Positions 1-9,100 are shown, counted from the stretch's first letter. The stretch: DNA of 64,000 nt from Peterkaempfera sp044755465 (GCF_044755465.1 NZ_JBIVRB010000004.1:186001-250000); one strand, 5' to 3'. Notes: a model not told the origin generated them from the letters alone. Translations and numbers: made by a program.

Positions 1-1
1 C

Positions 2-1117
2 CGGCCCGAGCCCGGCAAGCGCGGCGCCGGAGCACTGGGCGGACTGCTGGGCACCGTACGGGTCGGCAGCCGGACGGCGCCGGAAGCCCCGGCGGCCACA
101 CCGCCCGCCGCCGAGCCGGCCGGGCCTGCGGCGGAGGCCCCGGCCACCGCCGTGCTGCCGGTCACCGGGCCGGACGGCGGCGAGCGGCCGCCCGGCGGCG
201 GCACCGTGTACGGGGGCGGGATCGGGCACCGCATCCGCGAGTGGCGCTCCCAGCCGCCCGCCGAGCGCCGCCCCACCCCGCAGGCGCTGCTGATCTACCT
301 GGTCGTGCTGGTGCTGCTGGCCACCGGCATCGTGCTCGGCGTCCGCGCCCTGTCGGGCGGCGACGGCAACCGGGACCGGGCCACCGGCGGCCACCCCGCC
401 ACCGGGTCGCCCAAGCCGTCCGACCCGGCGCCCGCCCCGCCCGCGACGGCCGGATCGCCGTCCCCGGCCACCACGCCACCGGCCACCCCGTCCGGCTCGA
501 CCGCCCCGTCCGGCTCGACCGGTCCGTCCGGCTCGACCGCTCCGACCGGTTCGACCACGCCGTCCGACCCGGAGACCGGCACCGGGCCGGTGGCAGGCGG
601 CGGCGACGACGGTGGCGACGGCGACGACAGCGGGAACGGCGGCGGGAGCAGCGACGGCGACGCCGCCGTCCCGGCGGGCTACCAGACCTACACCAGCAAC
701 GGCGAGGACTTCTCCATCGCCGTGCCCAAGGGCATGAAGTACACCGGCGTCGCCAAGGACGGCGGTGACCAACTGGAGTACAAGGGCCTGGTGCTGATCG
801 TCCAGCGGCGCACCGATGCCTCCGCCAGCGCACTGGACGACTGGCGGGACCGGGAGAGCCAGTCCCACTCGGGCTGGCCGGACTACCAGCGGATCGGGGA
901 TGTGCACCAGGTCTCCTACCGGGGCTGGAACGCCGCCGACTGGGAGTGGACCTACAACCGGGGCCCGGCCGCCAAGCACAGTCTCAGCCGTGCCTTCGTG
1001 GTCGACAAGAAGCACGCCTACCTCATCCAGTGGATCACGCCCGAGGACAAGTGGGACAGCGCCGCCGCCAAGGAGGCGCGCGACGTCGCCTTCCGCACCT
1101 TCGAGCCCGAGGACTGA
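2..1117 (+). CDS. C-terminal part of a Ser/Thr protein kinase-like membrane protein (5' truncated by window edge)
   Basis: The reading frame is open from the first bases of the window, so only the C-terminal 371 residues are visible. They comprise a Pro/Ala-rich linker, one transmembrane helix (about nt 285-350), a Gly/Ser/Thr-Pro linker made of repeated GST(A/G)PS units, and an extracellular domain of about 140 residues with a WEWTYN motif. The kinase downstream at 2823 ends in a related domain (WEFTYN at the same place). This and the two following kinase-like genes suggest a receptor-type Ser/Thr kinase whose catalytic domain lies upstream. No catalytic motif is visible, so the kinase call is inference from architecture and neighbours. 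Confidence 0.7.
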   Translation, partial: RPEPGKRGAGALGGLLGTVRVGSRTAPEAPAATPPAAEPAGPAAEAPATAVLPVTGPDGGERPPGGGTVYGGGIGHRIREWRSQPPAERRPTPQALLIYLVVLVLLATGIVLGVRALSGGDGNRDRATGGHPATGSPKPSDPAPAPPATAGSPSPATTPPATPSGSTAPSGSTGPSGSTAPTGSTTPSDPETGTGPVAGGGDDGGDGDDSGNGGGSSDGDAAVPAGYQTYTSNGEDFSIAVPKGMKYTGVAKDGGDQLEYKGLVLIVQRRTDASASALDDWRDRESQSHSGWPDYQRIGDVHQVSYRGWNAADWEWTYNRGPAAKHSLSRAFVVDKKHAYLIQWITPEDKWDSAAAKEARDVAFRTFEPED

Positions 1118-1186
1118 CCGGGCGTCATCGGGTGTCCGGCGCCGCGCCGCCGGGCAGGCGCTGCCGGTGATGTCGTCGGCGGCCCG

Positions 1187-1192
1187 TACGCT
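1187..1192 (+). promoter_or_regulatory. -10 element TACGCT of the pseudokinase gene
   Basis: TACGCT fits the actinobacterial TAnnnT -10 consensus and lies 20 bases before the TTG start, with the ribosome binding site between. No convincing -35 is seen. Confidence 0.45.
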
Positions 1193-1212
1193 GGGCCTCG
1201 GAGGGAGGTCCA

Positions 1213-2562
1213 TTGCCACCAGCGTCGGGACGGCTGCTGGCCGGGCGGTACCAGCTCACGGACCGTTCGGAGGACGCCGACGCGCCCGTGTCCTGCGTGG
1301 CCCTGGACACGCTCAGTGGCCTCCCGGTCGTGCTGGAGGCCACCCCGCTGCCCGAGCTGGTCAGCGCCGAGATGCTGGACGACGGCCTGGACACCGTCTA
1401 CGGCCTGCCGCCGGAGGAGCCCGAGGCCCCCGGCGGCCCCCGCCCGCCCCGGACCGATGCCCTCGTCGTACGGGCCGTGCGCCGCGCCGCCGAGGCCGCG
1501 GACGCGGTGCCGGCCCACCCCCGGCTGCTCCAGGTCTTCGAGGTGTTCGAGCAGGACGGCTACCTCTGGGTGGTCGGCGAGCACCTGCCCGGGGTACCGC
1601 TCGCCCGGCTGCTGGAGCGCGGACCGCTGCCGCCGTACCGGGTCGCGGAGATCGCCGGTGATCTGCTGGGCGCGCTGCACGCCGTGCACGCCGCCGGGCT
1701 GATGCACGGCAACATCACCGCCGAGACGGTGCTGGTCTGCGAGGACGGCACCGCGATGCTCGGCGGTCTGAGCACCGGCGCCGCCCAGGAGGCACTGTCC
1801 GAGGGCACCGGCGCCGATGCGGCGGGCGGCCCCGATCCGGGGGCCGAGCCGGGGGCCGGGCCGGACGGCACCGGCTGGACGTTGGCCCGGCTGCGCGCCC
1901 GCGACACCCGCGCCGCGCTCACCGGGCCGTGCGCCGAGCGCTGGGCGCCGGAGCAGGTCGGGCCGGTGCGCGACGGGCAGTTCCCCCAGCCCAGGAGCCC
2001 CCAGCCCAGGAGCCCCCAGCCGTGGAGCCCGCAGCTCGGCGCGCCGGTCGGCCCGGCCGCCGACTGCTGGGCGGTCGGCGTGCTGCTCTTCCGGGCCCTC
2101 AGCGGCCGCGCCCCCTACCCGGAGGACGACATGGCCGTCCTCTTCGACGCCGTCCGGGCGGGCCGCCAGGCGTCCGCCGGGACCTGCGGCATGCTGCGCC
2201 CGCTGGTGGAGGAGCTGCTGCACCCCGACCCCGCCGCCCGGCCCCGCCCGGCGCAGCTGCGGGAGCGGCTGGTGGAGCTGCTGGCCCGCGCCCCGGAGCC
2301 GTACGACCCGGACGCCGCCTCGGTCGCGGCGCTGCTGCCCGCCGTCCGCCCGGCGGCGGCGCTGGAGCGGCCGGCCCGGGGTGGGATCGGCCGCCGCCGG
2401 GGCGGGGCACCGGTGCCGCACCCGGACCATCCGCACGGGCCGCCCCGGCACGCGGGCCGCCGCCCCGGTCGGCTGCGCGGGCTGCTCGGTCCGCTGCTGG
2501 TCGGCGGTGTGGTGCTGACGGTGCTGCTGGTGCTGCTGGTGGCCGCGCTGCTGACCGGTTGA
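1213..2562 (+). CDS. Tail-anchored Ser/Thr pseudokinase
   Basis: 449 residues with a protein-kinase-like fold, but the catalytic signatures are gone. The VAVK lysine region reads VLEAT (about residue 42), the catalytic HRD loop reads HGN (about 165-167), and the DFG magnesium motif is replaced by GGL (about 184). The glycine-rich loop is absent. The rest still follows the kinase order (GRYQL start, ADCWAVGVLLF helix). A single hydrophobic helix at the extreme C-terminus (about 422-448) would anchor it. The TTG start is chosen for the GGAGGGAGG ribosome site just upstream; a TACGCT -10 box lies at 1187-1192, giving it its own promoter. It sits between two kinase-like genes, so a scaffold or regulator of the active kinase is likely. 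Confidence 0.8.
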   Translation: MPPASGRLLAGRYQLTDRSEDADAPVSCVALDTLSGLPVVLEATPLPELVSAEMLDDGLDTVYGLPPEEPEAPGGPRPPRTDALVVRAVRRAAEAADAVPAHPRLLQVFEVFEQDGYLWVVGEHLPGVPLARLLERGPLPPYRVAEIAGDLLGALHAVHAAGLMHGNITAETVLVCEDGTAMLGGLSTGAAQEALSEGTGADAAGGPDPGAEPGAGPDGTGWTLARLRARDTRAALTGPCAERWAPEQVGPVRDGQFPQPRSPQPRSPQPWSPQLGAPVGPAADCWAVGVLLFRALSGRAPYPEDDMAVLFDAVRAGRQASAGTCGMLRPLVEELLHPDPAARPRPAQLRERLVELLARAPEPYDPDAASVAALLPAVRPAAALERPARGGIGRRRGGAPVPHPDHPHGPPRHAGRRPGRLRGLLGPLLVGGVVLTVLLVLLVAALLTG

Positions 2563-2615
2563 CGCTGCTGACCGGTCGGCTGACCGGTTGGCTGACCGGT
2601 TGACTGACCGGTTGA
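2551..2615 (+). repeat. 12-bp minisatellite (CTGACCGGTTGG-type) over the pseudokinase stop codon
   Basis: Five copies of CTGACCGGT start at 2551, 2568, 2580, 2592 and 2604. The last four are spaced 12 bp apart. The array overlaps the 3' end of the gene and runs into the spacer; each unit contains TGA and the palindrome ACCGGT. Confidence 0.85.
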
Positions 2616-2822
2616 CGGGGGCGGCCGGTGCGTTACAGCCGGATCACGCGGGTGGGGTCGGGATAGGCCGGGTCGGCTCGGGCGCCTAACCTGTCCCCAG
2701 TACATGTTCGAGTGGTGAGCAGTGGCCGCTCCGGGTAGACCCGGGGTGACGGGCGACGGGGGTCGTCGTGCGATGCCGCACCACCTGCCGGTGCGGCGGT
2801 ACGCAGACGAGGGGGAGCACGG

Positions 2823-4739
2823 ATGGGTACGCAGGACGGTTCCGTACCGGGCGCCGCCGCGACCCCGGGCGGCGCTGAGGCCGCCGCCGACCGCGCCGAG
2901 GACGCCGCAGGTGCCGGCTCGGGCAGAGCCGGCACCGGCGGCACGGAGCGGGCGGGCGGGGCGGACCGGGCGGGCAGGGCGGCCGGTTCCGGGCCACCGC
3001 CCCGGGGGCCGCGCGACGGGCGGCTGCTGGCCGGGCGCTATCTGCTCGGTGACCGGCTGGGCCGGGGCGGCATGGGCACGGTCTGGCGGGCCGAGGACCG
3101 GATGCTCGACCGCGAGGTGGCGGTCAAGGAGCTGAGCATCGGTCACCTCCCGGAGGAGGACCTCGTGATCCTCCAGACGCGGATGAAGCAGGAGGCCCGC
3201 GCGGCCGCCCGGATCAAGCACCCGGGCGTGATCACCATCCACGATGTGCTGGAGCAGGACGGCCGCCCGTGGATCGTGATGGAGCTGATCGACGGCCGCT
3301 CGCTGGCTGACGTGGTCTCCGAGGAGGGCACCCTGCTGCCCCGCGACGCCGCCGACGTCGGCGCCCAGGTGCTGGCCGCGCTGCACCGGGGCCACCAGGT
3401 CGGCGTGCTGCACCGCGATGTGAAGCCCGCCAATGTGCTGCTGGAGAGCGGTACCGGCCGGGTGGTGCTCACCGACTTCGGCATCGCCACCTTCGAGGGC
3501 TCCACCTCGCTGACCCGGCCCGGCGACCTGGTCGGCTCGCCCGACTACCTGGCCCCCGAGCGGGCGCAGGGCCACCGGCCGGGGCCGGAGTCCGACCTGT
3601 GGGCGCTCGGCGCGACCCTGTACGCGGCAGTCGAGGGCGAATCCCCGTTCAGCCGCCCCTCGCCGCTCTCCACGCTGGCCGCCGTGGTGGGCGAGCCGCT
3701 GCCCGAGCCGCGCAGCGCCGGGGCGCTGATGCCGGTGCTGCGGGCGCTGCTCCAGAAGGACCCCCGGGACCGGCCGAGCGCCGACGAGGCGATGCGGATG
3801 CTGGAGGGCGTCGCCGCCGGGCACACCCTGGGCATCACCCTGGGGCCGCCCGCCGCGCAGCGGACGCCCACCCAGGTGGTGCCGGTGGTGGACCGCACCG
3901 GCGGCGCATCCGACGGCGCCCGGCCGGCCGAGGCCCGACCCGGTGGCGCCCGCCCCGCCGAGGCGCCCACCCCGCTGTTGGCCGCGAGCCCGCCCGGCGG
4001 CGGCCCGCAGCAGCCCGCCCCGCCGTTCCCGGCGGCCCGGGGCGGCCACTCCGCCGGTACGGTGCGCCGCTCCGGTCGGCGCCGGGCCGGGCTGCTGGTC
4101 GCGGCCGCGCTGGTGGCGGCGCTGCTGGGCGGCGGCGTGGCGTATCTGGCGGTCGCCCAGCGGAGCGGCGACTCCGTCGGGCCCGCCGCCGTCGCCTCGC
4201 CCACCCCGACCGCGTCGGCGTCGCCGTCCGACTCCCCGTCCGACTCCCCGTCCGCCTCGCCCACCGGCGGTACGGACCGGGAGCGGCCGCCCGCGCCGGA
4301 CGGCTACCGCTGGGCGGACGACCCGGACGGCTTCCGCTTCCTGCTGCCGGACTCCGCCGACCAGCCGTGGACGCGGGCGATCAACCAGGGGCAGATCGAC
4401 TACAGCCCCGACGGCAACAACCACTATCTGCGCTTCTCGGTGATCACCGGCCAGACCGCCACCCCGCTCCAGCACGCCGAGACCATGGAGCAGACCGTCA
4501 GCCAGTCGGCGGGCTACCAGCAGCTCCAACTGGTCGAGAACGACTACAAGGGCCACACCGGCGCCGTCTGGGAGTTCACCTACAACGCCGTCAGCGGCCC
4601 CCGGCATGTGATCGAGCAGCTCTACCGGGTGGGCGGCACCGAGTACGCGATCTACCTCTCGTACCCGGAGGCCGACTGGAAGACCGGCGAGCAGCGGTTC
4701 TACACCGTACGCAACAGCTTCACCCCGACCGGCGGCTGA
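2823..4739 (+). CDS. Receptor-type Ser/Thr protein kinase
   Basis: 638 residues. After a low-complexity N-terminus the kinase domain runs from about residue 70 to 335 with all key elements: GRGGMG loop (about 80-85), VAVKE lysine (about 102), HRDVKPAN (about 197), DFGIAT (about 219), GSPDYLAPER and SDLWALG. A Pro/Ala-rich linker leads to one transmembrane helix (about 420-443), a Ser/Pro/Asp linker and an extracellular domain of about 140 residues with WEFTYN, related to the C-terminus of the first gene of the window. PASTA repeats are absent. GGGGGAGC precedes the ATG. It is the only complete active-looking kinase of the three tandem genes. Confidence 0.93.
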   Translation: MGTQDGSVPGAAATPGGAEAAADRAEDAAGAGSGRAGTGGTERAGGADRAGRAAGSGPPPRGPRDGRLLAGRYLLGDRLGRGGMGTVWRAEDRMLDREVAVKELSIGHLPEEDLVILQTRMKQEARAAARIKHPGVITIHDVLEQDGRPWIVMELIDGRSLADVVSEEGTLLPRDAADVGAQVLAALHRGHQVGVLHRDVKPANVLLESGTGRVVLTDFGIATFEGSTSLTRPGDLVGSPDYLAPERAQGHRPGPESDLWALGATLYAAVEGESPFSRPSPLSTLAAVVGEPLPEPRSAGALMPVLRALLQKDPRDRPSADEAMRMLEGVAAGHTLGITLGPPAAQRTPTQVVPVVDRTGGASDGARPAEARPGGARPAEAPTPLLAASPPGGGPQQPAPPFPAARGGHSAGTVRRSGRRRAGLLVAAALVAALLGGGVAYLAVAQRSGDSVGPAAVASPTPTASASPSDSPSDSPSASPTGGTDRERPPAPDGYRWADDPDGFRFLLPDSADQPWTRAINQGQIDYSPDGNNHYLRFSVITGQTATPLQHAETMEQTVSQSAGYQQLQLVENDYKGHTGAVWEFTYNAVSGPRHVIEQLYRVGGTEYAIYLSYPEADWKTGEQRFYTVRNSFTPTGG

Positions 4740-4883
4740 TCCGCCGCCGGGCCCCGGGAGCCGCCGGACCCCCGGGAACCGCCGGGCCCCGAGGTCCGGC
4801 GGGCGCGTACGGTGGAAGGAAGGCCGGGGGCGGGTCCGACCGCTCCGGTGCCGCGCCGCCAGGTGCTCCGGGAGGAGGCCGTC

Positions 4884-6293
4884 ATGGCCGTCACGGACCG
4901 GCTGCCGCAGCAGCCCCAGCAGGTGGACGCAGTGGTCGTGGGCATGGGGCCGGGCGGCGAGGAGGTCGCCGGGCGCCTGGCCGACACCGGCTTGGACGTG
5001 GTCGGCGTCGATGAGCGGCTGCTGGGCGGCGAGTGCCCGTACTGGGGGTGCATCCCGTCCAAGATCATGGTGCGGGCGGCCGGGCTGGTGGCCGAGGCGC
5101 ACCGCATCCCGGGCACGGCCGGCACCGCGATGGTGCACCCCGACTGGCGGCCGCTGGCCCGGCGGGTGCGGCGGGCCACCGACGACTGGAGCGACGCGGC
5201 GGCGGTCGACCGCTTCACCGCCCGGGGCGGGCGCTTTCTGCGCGGCCGGGGCCGGCTGACCGCCCCCGGCGAGGTGACCGTGGAGACGGCCGACGGCGGT
5301 GAGGTGGTGCTGCGGCCGCGCCGGGCGGTGGTGATCGCGGTCGGTTCGGAGCCCGCCGTACCGCCGGTGCCGGGGCTGGCCGCCACGCCGTACTGGACCA
5401 ACCGGGAGGCGATCGAGGCCACCGAGGCGCCCGAGTCGCTGCTGGTGCTGGGCGGCGGCGCGGTCGGTCTTGAGTTGGGCCAGGTGTTCCAACGGTTCGG
5501 CACGGCGGTGACGGTGGTGGAGGTGGCGCCCCGGCTGCTGGGCCAGGAGGAGCCGGAGGTCGCGGAGCTGCTGGTCCGGGTGCTGTCGGATGACGGGGTG
5601 GAGGTCCACACCGGGGCCGACCTGGAGTCGGTGTCGTACGCCGACGGCCGGTTCACGGTGCGGTGTGCGCGCGGTGAGCGGCTGGCGGCGCAGCGGCTGC
5701 TGGTGGCGACCGGGCGGTGGGTGGACCTGGCCCGGTTCGGCGCGGGGGTGCTGGAGGTGGACGAGGGTGCGGCCGCGCTGCCGGTGGACGCCCGGATGCG
5801 GGTACGGACGCCGGGCGGGCCCGGGGTGTGGGCGGTCGGGGATGTGACCGGGCACGGTGCGTTCACCCATGTGGCGGTGTACCAGGCCGATGTGGCGGTG
5901 CGGGCGATCCTCGGCCGGGGCGGTCCGCAGGCCGAGTACCACGCGGTGCCCCGGGTCACCTTCACCGACCCGGAGATCGGCGCGGTGGGCCTCACCGAGG
6001 CGCGGGCCCGGGAGCGCGGGCTGCCGGTCCGGATCGGTCGGGCCGACCTGGCGGCGAGCGCCCGGGGCTTCGTCCACGGGCCGGGCAACGACGGCTTCGT
6101 CAAGCTGGTGGTGGACGCGGACAGCGGCGTACTGGTCGGTGCGACGGCCGTCGGCCCGACCGGCGGCGAGACCCTGGGCGTCCTCACCCTCGCGGTCCAG
6201 GCCCGCATCCCCGTCACCGAGCTGGCCCGGACCGTCTGGGCCTACCCCACCTTCCACCGCGCCATCGCCGACGCCCTCGCCGCCCTCAGCTGA
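4884..6293 (+). CDS. FAD-dependent pyridine nucleotide-disulfide oxidoreductase (dihydrolipoyl dehydrogenase/mercuric reductase-like)
   Basis: 469 residues. The N-terminal FAD-binding motif VVVGMGPGGEEVAGRL is followed by the redox-active disulfide GGECPYWGCIPSK with the normal C-x4-C spacing. A second nucleotide-binding motif GGGAVGLELGQVF, the FAD contact VWAVGDV and a C-terminal dimerisation domain follow. The usual catalytic His-Glu pair (HxHPTxxE) is not conserved: the end reads WAYPTFHRAI. It may therefore be a quinone or small-disulfide reductase rather than true Lpd. The start at 4884 is preferred over an in-frame ATG at 4812 because of the strong GGGAGGAGG site six bases upstream. 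It appears monocistronic. Confidence 0.85.
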   Translation: MAVTDRLPQQPQQVDAVVVGMGPGGEEVAGRLADTGLDVVGVDERLLGGECPYWGCIPSKIMVRAAGLVAEAHRIPGTAGTAMVHPDWRPLARRVRRATDDWSDAAAVDRFTARGGRFLRGRGRLTAPGEVTVETADGGEVVLRPRRAVVIAVGSEPAVPPVPGLAATPYWTNREAIEATEAPESLLVLGGGAVGLELGQVFQRFGTAVTVVEVAPRLLGQEEPEVAELLVRVLSDDGVEVHTGADLESVSYADGRFTVRCARGERLAAQRLLVATGRWVDLARFGAGVLEVDEGAAALPVDARMRVRTPGGPGVWAVGDVTGHGAFTHVAVYQADVAVRAILGRGGPQAEYHAVPRVTFTDPEIGAVGLTEARARERGLPVRIGRADLAASARGFVHGPGNDGFVKLVVDADSGVLVGATAVGPTGGETLGVLTLAVQARIPVTELARTVWAYPTFHRAIADALAALS

Positions 6294-6608
6294 GCCTGCT
6301 GTCGGCTCCGGGCACGCGGGGGAACCGGGTGTGATCTCCCTCTCGGCCTGCGGGGAATGGGCTTGTATGCTCACGCTTCGTACCGAGTCGCAGTCCCCGT
6401 CCCCGCAGGGGGTCGGCAGGCGATCCGCGTCCGAGCGAAGCACCCGGCACGGGCACATTCACCCGCGCCCCCGGTCGGCACCGGTCAGTGCTCCGCAGGA
6501 CCGCGGGCCGCCATGGGCTGGTCAGACGCCGGTCCGCGATGCGGTCCGGGACTGGAAGGCTGCACCTGCCCCAGGGCGCAAGCCCGAGATCCCTTTCCGA
6601 GGAGACCG
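6294..6608 (+). other. Intergenic region with long leader of the downstream lipoprotein gene
   Basis: No gene is supported here. A TATGCT -10 box at 6366-6371 would give the downstream gene a 5' leader of about 230 nt, longer than usual for this window. The leader is rich in short inverted segments, but no riboswitch family could be recognised. Confidence 0.4.
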
Positions 6609-7169
6609 GTGAACACCACCGACCAGCATCCCATCGCCCGACCGGTACCGCTGCGGCAGCGCCGCTCGGCCCGCAGCACCGCCGGGCTGCTGATCGCCGC
6701 CGCCGCTCTGGTGGTCGGCGCCACCGCGTGCAGCGGCTCCACCGGGGCGGCGGGCGCCGCACCGGCCGCCGGGGACGCCGGGGCGAGCGCGCCGGCGGCG
6801 ACGGCCACCCCGGAGAGCGTGGAGTCGGTGTCGGCCGAGGTCGCCGCCGCTCGGGCCGCCGCCGCAGCGGAGCTGAAGACGGTGCAGGGCCAGGGCAACG
6901 CCGTGGGCGACATCACGCTCTCCGGCGTCCCGGCGAGCACCGCGCACGGCCACCCCGCCGCGACCGTGAAGATCAGCAACCACTCCGGCCGGACGGCCTC
7001 GTACGCGGTGCTGGTCGATTTCGTGGACGCCTCGGGGAAGACGGTGGAGAGCACGGTGACGGCCCTGCACGACCTGGGCGACGGGCAGACCGCGACCCTG
7101 CTCACCTTCGGTACCAAGTCCAGCCGCACCACGACCACGCCGAAGGTGGCCAAGGCGCAGCGCAGCTGA
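6609..7169 (+). CDS. Secreted lipoprotein with FxLYD-like beta domain
   Basis: 186 residues from a GTG start preceded by CGAGGAGA. The N-terminus has basic residues, a hydrophobic stretch and the lipobox GATAC (Cys at about 39), so it is predicted to be lipidated and held on the outer face of the membrane. An Ala-rich linker follows. The C-terminal about 85 residues (ITLSGVP, VKISNHSGRTASYAVLVDFVDASGKTV) read like the immunoglobulin-type FxLYD domain that keeps N(H)SG and YxVxVxF signatures. Function is unknown. The gene is monocistronic. Confidence 0.75.
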   Translation: MNTTDQHPIARPVPLRQRRSARSTAGLLIAAAALVVGATACSGSTGAAGAAPAAGDAGASAPAATATPESVESVSAEVAAARAAAAAELKTVQGQGNAVGDITLSGVPASTAHGHPAATVKISNHSGRTASYAVLVDFVDASGKTVESTVTALHDLGDGQTATLLTFGTKSSRTTTTPKVAKAQRS

Positions 7170-7269
7170 GCCGGGCCGCCCGGGGAGGGGCGGGGAACCG
7201 CGCCAGTGATCGATGGCGGAAATCGGGATTCACGGTTACCGGCGGGTATCCAACCGGCGTCGGAGCGCC

Positions 7270-7275
7270 TACGCT
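7270..7275 (+). promoter_or_regulatory. -10 box TACGCT giving a leaderless transcript
   Basis: TACGCT ends seven bases before the ATG at 7283 and there is no Shine-Dalgarno sequence, so the aldehyde dehydrogenase mRNA is probably leaderless. Confidence 0.55.
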
Positions 7276-7282
7276 TCGCGGT

Positions 7283-8968
7283 ATGACGGAAACCACGCTG
7301 AGCGGTCAGGGCGGGGACCAGTCACCCGGGAGGAAGTCACCCGGGAGGAAGTCACCCGGGAGCACGTCACCCGGGACGGAGCGGGGCAACCCCGTCGCCC
7401 CCGGCGGCGGCCGGACGGTCACCGACGCGGTCACCGAAGCGCTGGTCGCCCGGCTGGCGCGGGGCGTCACCGCCGGGGCCGCGCCGACCCTCGTCCGCAC
7501 CCGGGCGCCGTTCACCGGCGAGGTGCTGGCGGCGCTGCCCGAGTCCACGCCCGCCGACGTCCGGGAGGCGTACCGCCGGGCCCGCGCCGCCCAGCCGGGC
7601 TGGGCCGCGCTGCCGGTCCGCCGCCGGGCGGCCGTACTGCTGCGCTTCCACGACCTGCTGCTGCGCCGGCAGGACGAGGTGCTGGACCTGGTCCAGGCGG
7701 AGACCGGCAAGTCCAGGCTGCACGCCTTCGAGGAGGTGCTGGCGGTGGCCGGCGCCGCCCGCCACTACGGCCGGGCCGCCGCCGGGTACCTCAGGGACCG
7801 CCGCCGGGGCGGCGCCGTACCGCTGCTCACCCACACCGTGGAGGCCCGCCGCCCCAAGGGCGTCATCGGCCAGATCTCCCCGTGGAACTACCCGCTGGAA
7901 CTCTCCGTCGGCGACGCGCTGCCCGCCCTGGTGGCCGGAAACGCCATCGTCAACAAGCCCGACACCCAGACCGCGCTGACCGCGCTCTGGGCCCGCGAGC
8001 TGTTCACCGAGGCCGGCCTGCCCGCCGACCTGTGGCACATCGTGGTGGGCGACGGCCCGGTGGTCGGCCCGGCCGTGGTGGAGGGCGCCGACTACGTCTC
8101 GTTCACCGGCTCCACCCGCACCGGCCGCGACGTCGCCCAGCGCGCCGCCGCCCGCCTGGTCGGCGCCTCCCTGGAGCTCGGCGGCAAGAACGCGATGCTG
8201 GTGCTGGCCGACGCCGACCTCGACCGGGCCGCCGAGGGCGCCGTACGGGCCTGCTTCTCCTCCGCCGGGCAGCTCTGCATCTCCATCGAACGGCTGCTGG
8301 TCCACCGCGACGTGGCCGATGCCTTCCTGGAGCGGTTCACCGCCCGGGTGCGGGCGATGCGGCTGGGCACCGGCCTGGCGTACGGGGCAGACATGGGCTC
8401 GCTGGTCTCCCGGCGCCAGCTGGACGCGGTGACCCGGCACGTGGACGAGGCGGTACGGCTCGGCGCCACCGTGCTCACCGGCGGCCGCCCCCGGCCCGAC
8501 CTCGGCCCGCTGTTCTACGAGCCCACCGTGCTGGACGGCGTCCAGGACACCATGGCCGTCTGCGCCGAGGAGACCTTCGGCCCGGTCGTCTCGGTCTACC
8601 GCTTCGCCACCGAGGACGAGGCCGTCACCCGCGCCAACGCCACCCCCTACGGCCTCAACTCCAGCGTCTGGACCCGCGACACCCGGCGCGGCCGGGCCGT
8701 CGCCGCCCGGCTGCGCACCGGCACCGTCAACATCAACGAGGCGTACGCCGCCGCGTACGGCTCCAGCGGCGCCCCGATGGGCGGCATGGGCGACTCCGGG
8801 CTCGGCCGCCGCCACGGCGTGGAGGGCATCCACAAGTACACCGAGGCGCAGACCGTCGCCACCCAGCGGCTGCTGCCCATCGCCCCCTCGCTGGGCATGG
8901 ACGACGCCGCCTTCGCCGCCTTCTTCACCCGCAGCCTCAAGGCGCTGAAGGCGCTGCGCCTCAAGTAG
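7283..8968 (+). CDS. NAD(P)-dependent aldehyde dehydrogenase, succinate-semialdehyde dehydrogenase type
   Basis: 561 residues. The ALDH domain covers about residues 60-535. Cofactor and catalytic signatures are present: ISPWNYPLEL, SFTGSTRTGRDV, the general-base Glu in LELGGKN, and the nucleophilic Cys in GQLCISIERL. The sequence matches the actinobacterial succinic-semialdehyde dehydrogenase (GabD2) type, which oxidises the semialdehyde to succinate. The first 60 residues are not conserved in ALDHs and include an SPGRK repeat encoded by a 15-bp minisatellite at 7321-7380. A terminator lies at 9156-9186. Confidence 0.9.
   Translation: MTETTLSGQGGDQSPGRKSPGRKSPGSTSPGTERGNPVAPGGGRTVTDAVTEALVARLARGVTAGAAPTLVRTRAPFTGEVLAALPESTPADVREAYRRARAAQPGWAALPVRRRAAVLLRFHDLLLRRQDEVLDLVQAETGKSRLHAFEEVLAVAGAARHYGRAAAGYLRDRRRGGAVPLLTHTVEARRPKGVIGQISPWNYPLELSVGDALPALVAGNAIVNKPDTQTALTALWARELFTEAGLPADLWHIVVGDGPVVGPAVVEGADYVSFTGSTRTGRDVAQRAAARLVGASLELGGKNAMLVLADADLDRAAEGAVRACFSSAGQLCISIERLLVHRDVADAFLERFTARVRAMRLGTGLAYGADMGSLVSRRQLDAVTRHVDEAVRLGATVLTGGRPRPDLGPLFYEPTVLDGVQDTMAVCAEETFGPVVSVYRFATEDEAVTRANATPYGLNSSVWTRDTRRGRAVAARLRTGTVNINEAYAAAYGSSGAPMGGMGDSGLGRRHGVEGIHKYTEAQTVATQRLLPIAPSLGMDDAAFAAFFTRSLKALKALRLK
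7321..7380 (+). repeat. 15-bp tandem repeat (4 units) in the ALDH N-terminus
   Basis: Units GTCACCCGGGAGGAA start at 7321, 7336, 7351 and 7366; the last two have drifted. They encode SPGRK/SPGST pentapeptides outside the enzyme fold. Confidence 0.9.
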
Positions 8969-9100
8969 CCTCCGGACGGGCCAGGCGGACCGCCGCGCCG
9001 CAGCGGGGGGTGCGGCATGCCCGAAGGAGTCCTGACGACGCCGCCGGAGGTGCCGCCGAAGCGGCCGGCGGCGCCGGAGTGGCTGGCCCGAGCACGCCAG

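Noticed and set aside
2700..2715. LexA (SOS) box-like GTACATGTTCGAG upstream of the kinase at 2823
   Set aside because: Only the GTTCGA half matches; the other half does not resemble TCGAAC.
2115..6458. 1447-residue minus-strand open frame opposite the kinase and oxidoreductase genes
   Set aside because: It is a GC-composition shadow: Arg/Gly/Pro/His-rich with no domain, and it runs antisense to well supported genes. The same holds for many long antisense frames in the window.
2823..8968. Secondary metabolite gene cluster
   Set aside because: No synthase, synthetase or tailoring enzymes occur anywhere in the window; content is core chromosome.
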